Counted from the stretch's first letter, positions 1 to 7,810 are shown. The stretch is DNA of 63,140 bases from Microcella alkaliphila (GCF_004216855.1 NZ_SGXT01000020.1:1-63140); one strand, 5' to 3'. Notes: generated by a model not told the origin, from the sequence alone. Made by a program: numbers and translations.

Positions 1-2
1 CC

Positions 3-92
3 CTCGGCTTCCGCAACCTGACCAACTACATCGCGAGATCACTGCTCGAAGCCGGCGGCTTCAGGCCACTGCTACACCCTCAATTGCGATGA
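3..92 (+). CDS. ISL3-family transposase, C-terminal end (partial)
   Basis: The first 29 codons visible, ending in TGA, read LGFRNLTNYIARSLLEAGG and onward. The motif FRNLxNYxxRxLLxAGG is typical of the C-terminus of ISL3-family (DDE-type) transposases. The rest of the gene lies left of the window, so nothing can be said about whether it is intact. A similar but not identical transposase end sits at the far right end on the other strand. Family assignment rests on this short tail and is fairly likely, not certain. Confidence 0.6.
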   Translation, partial: LGFRNLTNYIARSLLEAGGFRPLLHPQLR

Positions 93-95
93 GCC
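87..95 (+). repeat. Probable ISL3 terminal inverted repeat end
   Basis: Read outward on the minus strand these bases are GGCTCATCG, overlapping the transposase stop codon. ISL3-family elements typically begin GGCTCTTC or a close variant, and the right end of the window has GGCTCTTCG at the matching place. The insertion sequence therefore probably ends at about base 95. Confidence 0.45.
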
Positions 96-157
96 CCCAA
101 TCGTCAGCTCGCGCGCTGAACACGCGCCGGTTCCTGAGTTACGAACGACGCCGCGGC

Positions 158-163
158 TAGGCT
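158..163 (+). promoter_or_regulatory. Probable -10 element, leaderless benE transcript
   Basis: TAGGCT lies 7 bases before the GTG start at 171, with no Shine-Dalgarno sequence between. Transcription would start at or next to the start codon. No convincing -35 is visible. Confidence 0.4.
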
Positions 164-170
164 CAGCCTC

Positions 171-1358
171 GTGCTGCAGCCGATCATCGCCGGGGTCATC
201 GGCGCGCTGACAGGCTTCGCCAGCTCGTTCGCACTCGTCATCGCCGGGCTCATCGCCGTGGGTGCTTCTCCCGCGGAGGCCGCGAGCGGCCTGCTCATCC
301 TGTGCATCGCCCAGGCGCTGCTGGCGGGCCTGTTGTCCTGGCGATTCCGGCTGCCGCTGTCGTTCGCCTGGTCGACGCCGGGCGCCGCGGTGCTGGTGGC
401 CGCCCAGGGTGTCACCGACGACTACGGTGCCGCGATCGGCGCGTTCCTCGTGTGCGGCGTTCTGCTGACGATCACGGGCCTGTGGCCGGCGCTCGGGCGG
501 GCGATGACGCGCATCCCGATGCCGATCGCGGGCGCCATGCTCGCGGGCATCCTCGTGCCGATCTGTATCGCGCCGGTGACCGCGCTCATCGAGCAGCCGG
601 TGCTCTCCGCTCCCGTCATCGTTGTGTGGCTCGTGCTGCTGCGATTCGCGGCGCGATGGGCGGTGCCAGCGGCCATGGTCGTCGCGATCGTCGGCATCAT
701 CATCACCGGTGCTGACGCCGTCGCCGAGGCACCGCTGGCGCCCGTGCTCGCGCTCCCCCCGCCCGCGTTCGACGCCGCTGTCATCATCAGCCTCGGCGTG
801 CCGCTGTTCATCGTCACGATGGCGGGGCAGAACGTGCCCGGCTTCGCCGTGCTGTCGACGCTTGGCTACCGCGACGTGCCCGCCCGCGCCATCCTGGCCT
901 CAAGCGGCGCCGCGACCGTGCTCGCCGCCCCCTTCGGCGGATTCGCGCTCAATCTCGCGGCGATCACCGCAGCGTTGATGGGCGGTCCGGATGCGCATCC
1001 CGACCCCTCGAGGCGCTTTATCGCCCCGATCGCGGGCGGCGTCACCTACATCGTGCTGGGGCTTGCGGCTGGCGCGGCGACGGCGCTCGTGACGGCCGCG
1101 CCGCCGATCCTGATCATCGCCGTGGCGGGCCTCGCACTGTTTTCCGCCCTCGCCTCGGGACTCGTGGCGGCCTTCGAACCGCCCGAAACCCGCGTCGTCG
1201 CCGCGGTCACCCTGCTGGTCGTCGCCTCGGGCGTCGTCGTCGCCGGAATCGGAAGCGCTTTCTGGGGGCTGGTCGCCGGGTCTATCGTGATGCTCGTGAC
1301 CCACCGCAGGTCACCGCGCCCGGCAGCGTCGCCGGAGAAGAAGGGCGAACCGTCATGA
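171..1358 (+). CDS. benE: BenE family benzoate/H+ symporter-like membrane transporter
   Basis: A 395-residue protein that is almost entirely hydrophobic, with about 11-12 membrane segments and the BenE-type N-terminus (IAGVIGALTGFASSFALV) followed by a conserved STPGAAVL stretch near residue 69. The length matches BenE proteins, which import benzoate with protons, but substrates of most actinobacterial members are untested and no benzoate catabolic gene is nearby. It starts with GTG right after a -10-like hexamer. The next gene overlaps its stop by 4 bp (ATGA), so the two are translationally coupled. Confidence 0.85.
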   Translation: MLQPIIAGVIGALTGFASSFALVIAGLIAVGASPAEAASGLLILCIAQALLAGLLSWRFRLPLSFAWSTPGAAVLVAAQGVTDDYGAAIGAFLVCGVLLTITGLWPALGRAMTRIPMPIAGAMLAGILVPICIAPVTALIEQPVLSAPVIVVWLVLLRFAARWAVPAAMVVAIVGIIITGADAVAEAPLAPVLALPPPAFDAAVIISLGVPLFIVTMAGQNVPGFAVLSTLGYRDVPARAILASSGAATVLAAPFGGFALNLAAITAALMGGPDAHPDPSRRFIAPIAGGVTYIVLGLAAGAATALVTAAPPILIIAVAGLALFSALASGLVAAFEPPETRVVAAVTLLVVASGVVVAGIGSAFWGLVAGSIVMLVTHRRSPRPAASPEKKGEPS

Positions 1359-2128
1359 ACCCCGACATCGTCTCGGCGGCGCGCAAGGGCGCCATCTACG
1401 GCATCATCATCTCGTTTTCGGCGGCCGCGGTCGTCGGAATCGTCGCTCTGTTGGGTGGCGACTTCGGCGAGACGCAGGGCAAGATTCTGCTCACGACCGT
1501 GCTGTTCGGCGCGGCGTCGATCACGGCGCTCTGCCACCTCGCGATTGCCGACCGCTCGATGCGTATCGTTGCCGGCGCGGGGCTGCTCGCGAGCCTTGCG
1601 GCGCTCGTGACCGGCATGGTGCTCATCTGGCGCGACTGGAACCTGCCCGACCTCGACACCTGGCTGCAGGCGTTCGGGGTCGCCGGGGTGCTCGCCGTGA
1701 GCTTCGCCCACGCGAACCTCCTGCTGCTGCTGGCGGGGCGCCGCCGGCGGCCGATTCGCATCGGCCTCGCCGCCACCCTCGTGGCCATCGGGGTCGTCGC
1801 GATCATGCTGATTCTGCCGATCATGACCGAGGGCGACATTCCGGGCGACGACGGCGATCTGTATTGGCGCGTCTTTGGCGTGATCGCGATCCTCGACGTG
1901 CTCGGCACCGTGGTCGTGCCGGTGCTCGCCATCTTCGTGCGCGACGAACCCCGGCAGTCGGTGCCACCCACGGCGGACGATCCGCACTCCTTGACGCTCA
2001 CCGTCCCCGCCGAAATCGGCGGCGCGCTGAGGGCCAGGGCGAGCGCCTCCGGCGTTCCGGTCGAGGTCGTCGCCGTCGAAGTTCTACGGCGGGGCCTTGC
2101 TGCGGCCGGGTCCGACGCCGACCGCTAG
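1355..2128 (+). CDS. Six-TM membrane protein with ribbon-helix-helix-like C-terminal tail
   Basis: 257 residues. Six hydrophobic segments are visible at roughly residues 10-32, 40-60, 66-88, 100-124, 130-150 and 162-186. The cytosolic tail (about 210-250) contains LTLTVPAEIGGALRARA, then a helix-turn-helix spacing ending LRRGLAAAG. This resembles the strand-helix-helix of CopG/Arc DNA-binding proteins, which would be an odd partner for a membrane domain. The family is not recognised. The start codon overlaps the benE stop (ATGA). The TAG stop overlaps the probable promoter of the next gene. Confidence 0.7.
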   Translation: MNPDIVSAARKGAIYGIIISFSAAAVVGIVALLGGDFGETQGKILLTTVLFGAASITALCHLAIADRSMRIVAGAGLLASLAALVTGMVLIWRDWNLPDLDTWLQAFGVAGVLAVSFAHANLLLLLAGRRRRPIRIGLAATLVAIGVVAIMLILPIMTEGDIPGDDGDLYWRVFGVIAILDVLGTVVVPVLAIFVRDEPRQSVPPTADDPHSLTLTVPAEIGGALRARASASGVPVEVVAVEVLRRGLAAAGSDADR

Positions 2129-2131
2129 CCT
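2126..2131 (+). promoter_or_regulatory. Probable -10 element, leaderless eis-like transcript
   Basis: TAGCCT followed by six bases and then ATG at 2138, with no Shine-Dalgarno. It overlaps the upstream stop codon. Confidence 0.4.
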
Positions 2132-2137
2132 GGCGCC

Positions 2138-3466
2138 ATGCCGCGACACCCGTTCCAGTCCGTGCCCGTTCCGGCCCATCAGGCTGCCGCTCTCGCCGAG
2201 CGCGGCCTGCGCTTCGGCCTCGTCGACCTCGACGACGAGGCGCAGTGCGCGGCGTGGCTGCGTGCCGACCTGCGCGGGTTCTACGGCGACGACCCCGATG
2301 ACGGCGAGATTGCCGACCGCTTCACCCCGTTTCGCGACAGCCGGCTGGCGGCCGTGTGGGACGACTCGGCCGCCGACCCGGCGACCCCGGTCGCGACGGT
2401 CAGCTCGTGGCCGACCCGCCTCACGACCCCGGGCGAGCGTGACGTCGAAGCGTGGGCGATCAGCTCGGTGACGGTCGCGCCAACGCACCGCCGCCGCGGC
2501 ATCGCCCGGGGCTTGCTCGAGGCGGAGCTTGCCGCCGCTCGCGCCCACGGTGCCCCGTTCGCGGTGCTCACCGTCTCGGAGGCGACCATTTACGGGCGCT
2601 TCGGGTTCTCGCCCGCCGCGTTCACCGCATCCCTCGCGATCGAGCAGCGCCGCGCCACCTGGACCGGTCCCGTTCCTGACGGCCGCGTACACCTCGTCGA
2701 GCGCACCGCCCTGCGCCAGCAGGCGCCCGATATTGAGCGCCGCGCCCGTCGCGGAGTTCCCGGAGAGATCGACCGGTGGCCGCGCCTGTGGGATCGCATG
2801 TTTGCGCTCACCGCTGACTCGAAGAAAGACGCGGGTTCGCTGCGCGCCGTGCGCTTCGACGACGCCGACGGCGAGCCGCAGGGGTTCGCGCTCTACCGCG
2901 TTGCCGAGCAGGGCAGCGACTTCACGAAGCACCGCGTGACGGTCACCGAACTGATCGCCGCCACCCCCGACGCGTACGCCGCGCTGTGGCGCTATCTGCT
3001 CGACCTCGACCTCGTCTCCGAGATCACGGTCGACTTGCGCAGCGTCGACGAACCGCTGCGCTGGCAGGTCGCGGATGCACGTGCCGTGCGCACGACGGAC
3101 GTCACCGATCACCTGTGGGCGCGCATCCTCGACGTGCCGGCCGCCTTCGCCGCACGCGGCTATGCGGCCGAGGGCAGCCTCGTGCTCGACGTCGACGACC
3201 CCGACGGCATCGCCGGCGGACGCTACCTGCTGACCACCGACGCCGACGGGGCTGGGGAGTGCGTGCCGCTCGACGGTGATGCGCCCGCCGGCGCGGCGCA
3301 TCTCGCACTCGATGCGCGGGCCCTCGGCTCGCTGTACCTCGGGGGCGTGAGCGCGTCCACTTTCGCCGCCGCTGGCCGCATTACCGAGCAGTCGCCGGGC
3401 GCCGCTGTCGCCGCCGACGCGGTGCTGCGCAGCCCTATCGCTCCACGCCTCAGCATCTGGTTTTGA
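2138..3466 (+). CDS. Eis-like GNAT family N-acetyltransferase
   Basis: 442 residues, close to the 400-420 of the Eis family. The N-terminal GNAT domain has the acetyl-CoA pyrophosphate loop VAPTHRRRGIARGLL at about residues 112-126 (R/Q-x-x-G-x-G/A type). A second degenerate GNAT fold and a C-terminal sterol-carrier-like domain (about 330-442, ending in the family-typical hydrophobic residues LSIWF) follow. Eis enzymes acetylate amines such as aminoglycosides or protein lysines, and the final carboxylate takes part in catalysis. The substrate here is unknown. It probably has its own leaderless promoter. Confidence 0.85.
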   Translation: MPRHPFQSVPVPAHQAAALAERGLRFGLVDLDDEAQCAAWLRADLRGFYGDDPDDGEIADRFTPFRDSRLAAVWDDSAADPATPVATVSSWPTRLTTPGERDVEAWAISSVTVAPTHRRRGIARGLLEAELAAARAHGAPFAVLTVSEATIYGRFGFSPAAFTASLAIEQRRATWTGPVPDGRVHLVERTALRQQAPDIERRARRGVPGEIDRWPRLWDRMFALTADSKKDAGSLRAVRFDDADGEPQGFALYRVAEQGSDFTKHRVTVTELIAATPDAYAALWRYLLDLDLVSEITVDLRSVDEPLRWQVADARAVRTTDVTDHLWARILDVPAAFAARGYAAEGSLVLDVDDPDGIAGGRYLLTTDADGAGECVPLDGDAPAGAAHLALDARALGSLYLGGVSASTFAAAGRITEQSPGAAVAADAVLRSPIAPRLSIWF

Positions 3467-3539
3467 CAGGGCGCGTCGCACCTAACGGCGCGTATTGCGT
3501 CGTGTGACGCGATCGCTGGCGCCGGGAGCAGCGCCTTCG

Positions 3540-3545
3540 TATCGT
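3540..3545 (+). promoter_or_regulatory. Probable -10 element, leaderless
   Basis: TATCGT, then six bases, then ATG at 3552. No Shine-Dalgarno is present, which is why the start at 3552 was preferred over an in-frame ATG at 3495. Confidence 0.35.
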
Positions 3546-3551
3546 TGCCGC

Positions 3552-3896
3552 ATGTTCGCCGACTCGACCTCGCATTCGCAACGTCAGCACTCGCTGATTG
3601 ACTGCGACGCGATGTGCGCGTCGGCGGCGGCGGGCCACGCCGTGTCGCCGATTCAGGACAGGGTCGCGTCGGCGACGCCGGGCAAGTGGCGCGACGCGAT
3701 CGTGGTGGGCGCGTCGGTGGGCGGCTGGATCGAGGTCGTCACCCTGTGCGACGACCAGTCGATCGTGCTGTGGAACCACGCCGACCTCACCAGCGAGCTT
3801 CTGCCGGGTACCCCGGTGTCGCTGCACGCGGTCTACGACGTGCTGAAAGCTGCCGACGCGAAGCACAGCGTGCTCCGCGTCGGGGTTGGTGTGTAA
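3552..3896 (+). CDS. Hypothetical protein, 114 aa
   Basis: Soluble 114-residue protein without signal peptide or membrane segment. The C-terminal two thirds (KWRDAIVVGASVGGWIEVVTL, then VLWNHADLTSELLPGTPVSLH) looks like a small beta barrel, and the ending resembles short Microbacteriaceae proteins of unknown function. The longer in-frame ORF from 3495 adds a basic stretch without a ribosome site. It converges on the Met/Cys-rich gene 15 bp away. No function can be assigned. Confidence 0.6.
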   Translation: MFADSTSHSQRQHSLIDCDAMCASAAAGHAVSPIQDRVASATPGKWRDAIVVGASVGGWIEVVTLCDDQSIVLWNHADLTSELLPGTPVSLHAVYDVLKAADAKHSVLRVGVGV

Positions 3897-3911
3897 AAGA
3901 CCCTCGAGCCG

Positions 3912-4310
3912 TTAGCTCATCTGGCGCATCGAGGCCATCATGGCCTCGCACGCTGCCACCAGCTCGTCGCACGCCTTCGCGCACATGCGGCAGTGGTCGT
4001 TCATGTCGGCGTGCATCGAGCACTCGGCCGAGCACGCCTTCGCGACCATCATGCAGGCCTGCACGGCAGCCATCATGGCGTCCATCTCCATGCCGGCCGG
4101 ACGCATCATCATGCGCATCATCGTGTTGCTCATGTCGGCGCAGTTCATGCAGCGGGCGCTGCACGTCTCCATGCTTTCCATGCCCATCATGCTGCTCACG
4201 CACATCGTGCACGCCTGCTCGCAGGCGGCGGCAGCCTCCATGAGGTTCTGCATCGCCTCCATGTCCATGCCCTCGACCATCGAGTCGGCCATCATCATGC
4301 GCATATCCAT
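3912..4310 (-). CDS. Met/Cys-rich four-helix copper-storage-like protein
   Basis: 132 residues, of which 35 are Met (about 27%) and 13 are Cys at 30, 34, 37, 50, 54, 57, 86, 93, 97, 107, 110, 114 and 121. The repeated C-x3-C-x2-C spacing, with two histidines near the second half, is typical of four-helix-bundle copper-binding proteins (DUF326/Csp), in which inward-facing Cys bind Cu(I). Csp proteins are not usually this rich in Met. There is no signal peptide, so a cytosolic store is likely. A good site, GGAGAGGG, lies 10 bases before the ATG. No copper ATPase or CsoR gene is nearby. Confidence 0.75.
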   Translation of the reverse strand: MDMRMMMADSMVEGMDMEAMQNLMEAAAACEQACTMCVSSMMGMESMETCSARCMNCADMSNTMMRMMMRPAGMEMDAMMAAVQACMMVAKACSAECSMHADMNDHCRMCAKACDELVAACEAMMASMRQMS

Positions 4311-4422
4311 CGGGAGTCCACCCTCTCCGTTGTCGTTATCGTCGTGATGCTTTGTGTGTGACGAAACGTTACGCCCGTGATCGACGGGTGGCTAGGGATC
4401 GCGCCTGCGACGTCCCTGATAA

Positions 4423-6453
4423 TCAGGCTGCGAGCCCCCGACGTTCGAGCAGCGGCTCGATGCGGGCGTCGCGGCCGCGGAACTCGCGGTACGCCTCGAG
4501 CGGGTCGCGCTTGCCGCCGATGCCGAGCACGTATTCGCGGAAGCGGTCGCCGTTCGCGCGCGTCAGGCCGCCGTTCTCCGTGAACCACTCGACCGTGTCG
4601 GCGTCGAGCACCTCGCTCCAGATGTAGCTGTAGTAGCCAGCGTCGTAGCCGCCCGAGAAGGTGTGGGCAAAGTACGTCGAGCTGTAGCGGGTCGGCACGG
4701 CCGGGTTGCCGAGTCCGACGCGGGCGAGCGCTTCCGCTTCGAACGCGGCCACGTCGGTGACTGCATTCGCCTCCTCCGGGCTCAGACGGTGCCACGCCTG
4801 GTCGAGCAGGGCGGCAGCCAGGTACTCGCTCGTCGCGAAACCCTCGCCCCACGTTTCGCTCGCGCGGATCTTCTCGATCGTCTCGGCGGGAATCGGCTCA
4901 CCGGTTTCGTGGTGGAGGGCGTAGTTGTCGACGAGGCCGGGCCAGAGCATCCACATTTCGTTGACCTGGCTCGGAAACTCGACGAAGTCGCGATAGACGT
5001 TCGTGCCCGTGAAGTGCGGGTAGGTCACGTGCGCGAACAGTCCGTGCAGGGCGTGCCCGAATTCGTGAAAGAACGTGTTCACCTCGTCGAAAGTGAGCAG
5101 GGTTGGTTCGCCCGCCGGCGGCTTCGGAACGTTCAGGTTGTTGACGACCACGGTCGGGTGGTCAAGCAACTCGTTCTGCCCGATGAGTTCATTCATCCAC
5201 GCGCCGCCGCGCTTCGCGTCGCGGGTGTACAGATCGAGCAGGTAGAGCCCCAGTTCGCTGCCGTCCTCGTAGTGCACCTCGAACACCCGCACGCCGTCGG
5301 TGTAGCCGACGAGGTCGGGGCGCTCGGTGAAGGTGATGCCGTACACCTGGGTGGCGGCGGCGAACACGCCCTTCTGCAGAACGCGCTCCGCTTCGAAGTA
5401 GGGGCGGAGTGCGGCGGTGTCGACGTCGAACTCGGCTGCGCGCACCCTCTCGCTGTAGTACGCCCAGTCGTGCGCCTTGACCGGGTGACCGGCCAGGGCT
5501 TCGAGTTTCTGCTGCTCGGCGCGGGCGTTTCGTGCCGCGGCCGGGGCGAGCTTCTCGAGCATGGCGGCAATGTTCTCGGGCGTTTTCGCGGTCTGATCGG
5601 CCGCGACAAATGCGGCGTGGTTGTCGAACCCGAGCAGACGAGCGCGCTCTGCCCGCAGTCGTACGATCTCGAGCAGCACTTCGCGGTTGTCGTGCTCGCC
5701 ACCCCGACCGCCACGGGCCCGTGATGCGGCCATGATGCGTTCGCGCAGTTCGCGGTTCGTGAGTGACGCGAGGTAGGGGTGACCGGTCGGCAGCACGAGC
5801 GAGACGAGGTACGTGCCGTCCAGCCCACGGTCGGCGGCGGCCTGCGCGCAGGCGGCGATCTCGCCCGAGGTGAGTCCGTCGAGCTCGGCCACGTCGTCGA
5901 CCACGACGGCGAGGTCGTTGGTGTCTGCCAGGAGGTTCTTCTCGAACTTCGTCGTGAGCGTCGACAAGCGGCCGTTGAGTTCGCCAAGACGCGCCTTTGC
6001 GGTGTCGTCGAGCCCCGCACCGGCGAGCGACATCTCGGTGTGGCGCCGCTCGATCAGATAGCACTGTTCGTCGGTCAGGTCGAGCTCGTCGCGTCGCGCG
6101 TGCAGGGCATCGATGCGCGCGAAGAGGGCGGCATCGAGGGTGATCGCGTCCTGGTGTGCCGACAGTAGGGGTGCGTACTGCTCTTCCAGAGCGTTGGTCG
6201 CGTCAGAGGAGTTGGCGCTCGACTGATTGAAGAACACCCGCAGCACCCGCATGAGCAACTGGCCACTGCGCTCGAGCGGCTCCATCGTGTTCGCGAACGT
6301 CGGTTCGTCCGTCTGCTGCGTGATCGCGGCGACCTCGGCGCGCTGCTCGGCCATGCCGGCGTCGATCGCCTCGGCATAGTGCTCCTCGCGGATCTCGGCG
6401 AAGGGAGGCAGTTGGTAGGGCAGCGTGCTGGGCGAGAAGAACGGATTCGTCAT
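4423..6453 (-). CDS. dcp: M3 family peptidyl-dipeptidase (Dcp-like oligopeptidase)
   Basis: 676 residues, the usual length for Dcp/oligopeptidase A. The zinc site HEFGH is at residues 463-467, with the downstream glutamate in the EFPSQVNEMW segment. Dcp removes dipeptides from the C-terminus of oligopeptides in the cytosol, contributing to peptide recycling. No signal peptide is present. The ATG at 6453 follows a TACAGT hexamer by six bases, suggesting a leaderless transcript. It is divergent from the ArsR-type gene and shares a 151-bp intergenic region that contains the 14-bp repeat array. Confidence 0.93.
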   Translation of the reverse strand: MTNPFFSPSTLPYQLPPFAEIREEHYAEAIDAGMAEQRAEVAAITQQTDEPTFANTMEPLERSGQLLMRVLRVFFNQSSANSSDATNALEEQYAPLLSAHQDAITLDAALFARIDALHARRDELDLTDEQCYLIERRHTEMSLAGAGLDDTAKARLGELNGRLSTLTTKFEKNLLADTNDLAVVVDDVAELDGLTSGEIAACAQAAADRGLDGTYLVSLVLPTGHPYLASLTNRELRERIMAASRARGGRGGEHDNREVLLEIVRLRAERARLLGFDNHAAFVAADQTAKTPENIAAMLEKLAPAAARNARAEQQKLEALAGHPVKAHDWAYYSERVRAAEFDVDTAALRPYFEAERVLQKGVFAAATQVYGITFTERPDLVGYTDGVRVFEVHYEDGSELGLYLLDLYTRDAKRGGAWMNELIGQNELLDHPTVVVNNLNVPKPPAGEPTLLTFDEVNTFFHEFGHALHGLFAHVTYPHFTGTNVYRDFVEFPSQVNEMWMLWPGLVDNYALHHETGEPIPAETIEKIRASETWGEGFATSEYLAAALLDQAWHRLSPEEANAVTDVAAFEAEALARVGLGNPAVPTRYSSTYFAHTFSGGYDAGYYSYIWSEVLDADTVEWFTENGGLTRANGDRFREYVLGIGGKRDPLEAYREFRGRDARIEPLLERRGLAA

Positions 6454-6459
6454 TCGCCC

Positions 6460-6465
6460 ACTGTA
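6460..6465 (-). promoter_or_regulatory. Probable -10 element, leaderless dcp transcript
   Basis: On the minus strand TACAGT is followed by six bases and the dcp ATG, without a Shine-Dalgarno. Confidence 0.35.
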
Positions 6466-6528
6466 TGCCGCCCGGCTCCGTGCCCGTTGGCGGGATGCAC
6501 GCCCCGCTTTTTACACTGGCGCACCCAC

Positions 6529-6598
6529 TGCAAAGAAGCACTTGCAAAAAACTTGTTGCAAAGACGTGCTTGCAAAGAGAGCTTTGCATTGCTAACTT
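6529..6598 (+). repeat. Five-unit tandem array, 14-bp period, over the arsR-type promoter
   Basis: Units begin at exactly 6529, 6543, 6557, 6571 and 6585. Each starts TGCA and the first four TGCAAA; units 1, 3 and 4 share TGCAAAGA. The rest of each unit is AT-rich and varied. A CTTTGCA at 6582-6588 forms an inverted partner to the fourth unit. A likely promoter (-35 TTGCAA at 6570, 16-base spacer, -10 TAACTT at 6592, ATG six bases later) lies inside the array, so a protein bound here would block transcription. Strong candidate for the operator of the regulator encoded next to it. Confidence 0.7.
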
Positions 6599-6604
6599 TG
6601 TGAC

Positions 6605-7216
6605 ATGACCTCCACCGACACCACCGCCGGCCGCGTCGCCGACCTCGACGGCCTGAAAGCACTGGCGCATCCGCTGCGCGTGCAGATCATCGAGGCGTTG
6701 TCGACCTACGGCCCGCACACCGCCAGCACTCTGGGCGAGCGGCTCGGCGAATCGAGCGGGGCGACCAGTTACCACCTGCGCCAGCTCGAGAAGCACGGCT
6801 ATGTGCGCGAGGTCGAGGGGCGGGGCACCGCCCGCGAGCGCTGGTGGGAACGCACGCCCGGCCCCATCACGATGGGCGGGCCCGAGCTTGACCAGAGCGA
6901 GGCGGGCAAGCAGGCCAGCCGCGTCATCATGCGCGAGTGGCTGCACCACCGCGAGGCGGGGGTGCGCGACATCGTCGAGCGCGGCATGACCGAGCTCGAC
7001 GAGCGCTGGCAGCACTCCACCATGCTGCACTCCGCCAGTGTTCACGTGACCGCTGAACAGCTCAGCGAACTCAACGAGCAGATCCTCGATCTGGTCAGTC
7101 AGTTCGCGGCGACGCATCGCGGCCAACGGGTCGTCGGTTCCCGACCCGTCCAGATTCAGTACTTCGCCTTCCCCGTGCTCGATGGGCACGAGATCACCGA
7201 GGAGGACGCGTCATGA
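6605..7216 (+). CDS. ArsR-type winged-helix transcriptional regulator
   Basis: 203 residues. The N-terminal winged helix (about 15-85) has LKALAHPLRVQIIEAL, then the recognition helix region SGATSYHLRQLEKHGYV and a basic wing ending ERWW, as in ArsR-like regulators of the HTH_20 type. No metal-binding CxC motif is seen, so a metal ligand is unlikely. The C-terminal half is helical and may dimerise. Relatives often sit beside a drug exporter, but here the only coupled gene is a 69-residue protein (ATGA overlap). Autoregulation through the upstream repeat array is likely. Confidence 0.85.
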   Translation: MTSTDTTAGRVADLDGLKALAHPLRVQIIEALSTYGPHTASTLGERLGESSGATSYHLRQLEKHGYVREVEGRGTARERWWERTPGPITMGGPELDQSEAGKQASRVIMREWLHHREAGVRDIVERGMTELDERWQHSTMLHSASVHVTAEQLSELNEQILDLVSQFAATHRGQRVVGSRPVQIQYFAFPVLDGHEITEEDAS

Positions 7217-7422
7217 CCACCATGAGCATCCCCGTAGTTCCCCGCATCGCTCGCCGGCGACCCGTCATCCGCCGACTGGCGCTGGCCGCTGGCGTCGCGC
7301 TGATTGCCTGGGCCAAGATGCCCAGCGCGCGTGCAACGCACGAACAGCAAGCGCTCAGGCTACGGGCAGAGACTGACCGCAGACGGGCTATTGAAGGGTT
7401 CCGATTCGGGATCGCGCAGTAG
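7213..7422 (+). CDS. Small single-TM basic protein, 69 aa
   Basis: Starts inside the stop of the ArsR-type gene (ATGA overlap), so it is translated with it. A basic N-terminus (RIARRRPVIRR) leads into one hydrophobic segment at about residues 20-34 (LALAAGVALIAWA), then a charged tail (EQQALRLRAETDRRRAIEGFRF). The layout suits a membrane-anchored helix with a cytosolic tail. A cleaved signal peptide is possible but there is little mature protein. No family recognised. The coupling to the regulator suggests it is a regulated target or partner. Confidence 0.6.
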   Translation: MTTMSIPVVPRIARRRPVIRRLALAAGVALIAWAKMPSARATHEQQALRLRAETDRRRAIEGFRFGIAQ

Positions 7423-7439
7423 CCCGCCCCACGTCACAC

Positions 7440-7553
7440 CTCGCACCCCGCATCACGCGGCGCAGCAACCGGTGGCAGAACGGGTGTTCCGAGCATCCGC
7501 CGCCGGCCGGGAGATACGCCCCGGGCCTCCCGTCGCGTGAGGCGGGGTGTGAG
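7440..7553. repeat. Long imperfect inverted repeat between convergent genes
   Basis: Arms 7440-7464 and about 7529-7553 match at roughly 20 of 25 positions (CTCGCACCCCGC against its complement CTCACACCCCGC, then the ATCACGCGGCG part), with about 65 bases between. It fills the gap between two converging genes and could act as a two-way terminator, though no T tract is present. Confidence 0.35.
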
Positions 7554-7558
7554 TCTGT

Positions 7559-7807
7559 CTAGCGGTCGAGCTCGTCCGCGTCGTCCTCGTTCGAGACGTG
7601 CACCTGACCGCTCGGGCTCACCCGGATCGTCGTGCCGTCGTCCAGCTGCACGACCGGCCGGCCCTCGAGCCACGTCAGGGTCCAGCGCCACTGCGTCGTG
7701 TCAAAACCGAGCAGCTCACCCTCGACGCGGTGAATCGCCGCGACGACCTCGGGAGTCAACTGCGGCGGGGGAGTGTCGCCCACGGCCCATCGTGTACCCA
7801 ATTGCAC
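7559..7807 (-). CDS. Hypothetical protein, 82 aa
   Basis: Starts with GTG 3 bases after the stop of the GNAT gene, with AGGAGA as ribosome site inside the GNAT 3' end, so the two form an operon. The sequence has a helical N-terminus (TPEVVAAIHRVEGELL) and a beta-rich middle (WTLTWLEGRPVVQLDDGTTIRVSPSG), ending in an acidic tail. No signal peptide, no cysteine. Family not recognised. Confidence 0.6.
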   Translation of the reverse strand: MQLGTRWAVGDTPPPQLTPEVVAAIHRVEGELLGFDTTQWRWTLTWLEGRPVVQLDDGTTIRVSPSGQVHVSNEDDADELDR

Positions 7808-7810
7808 GTT

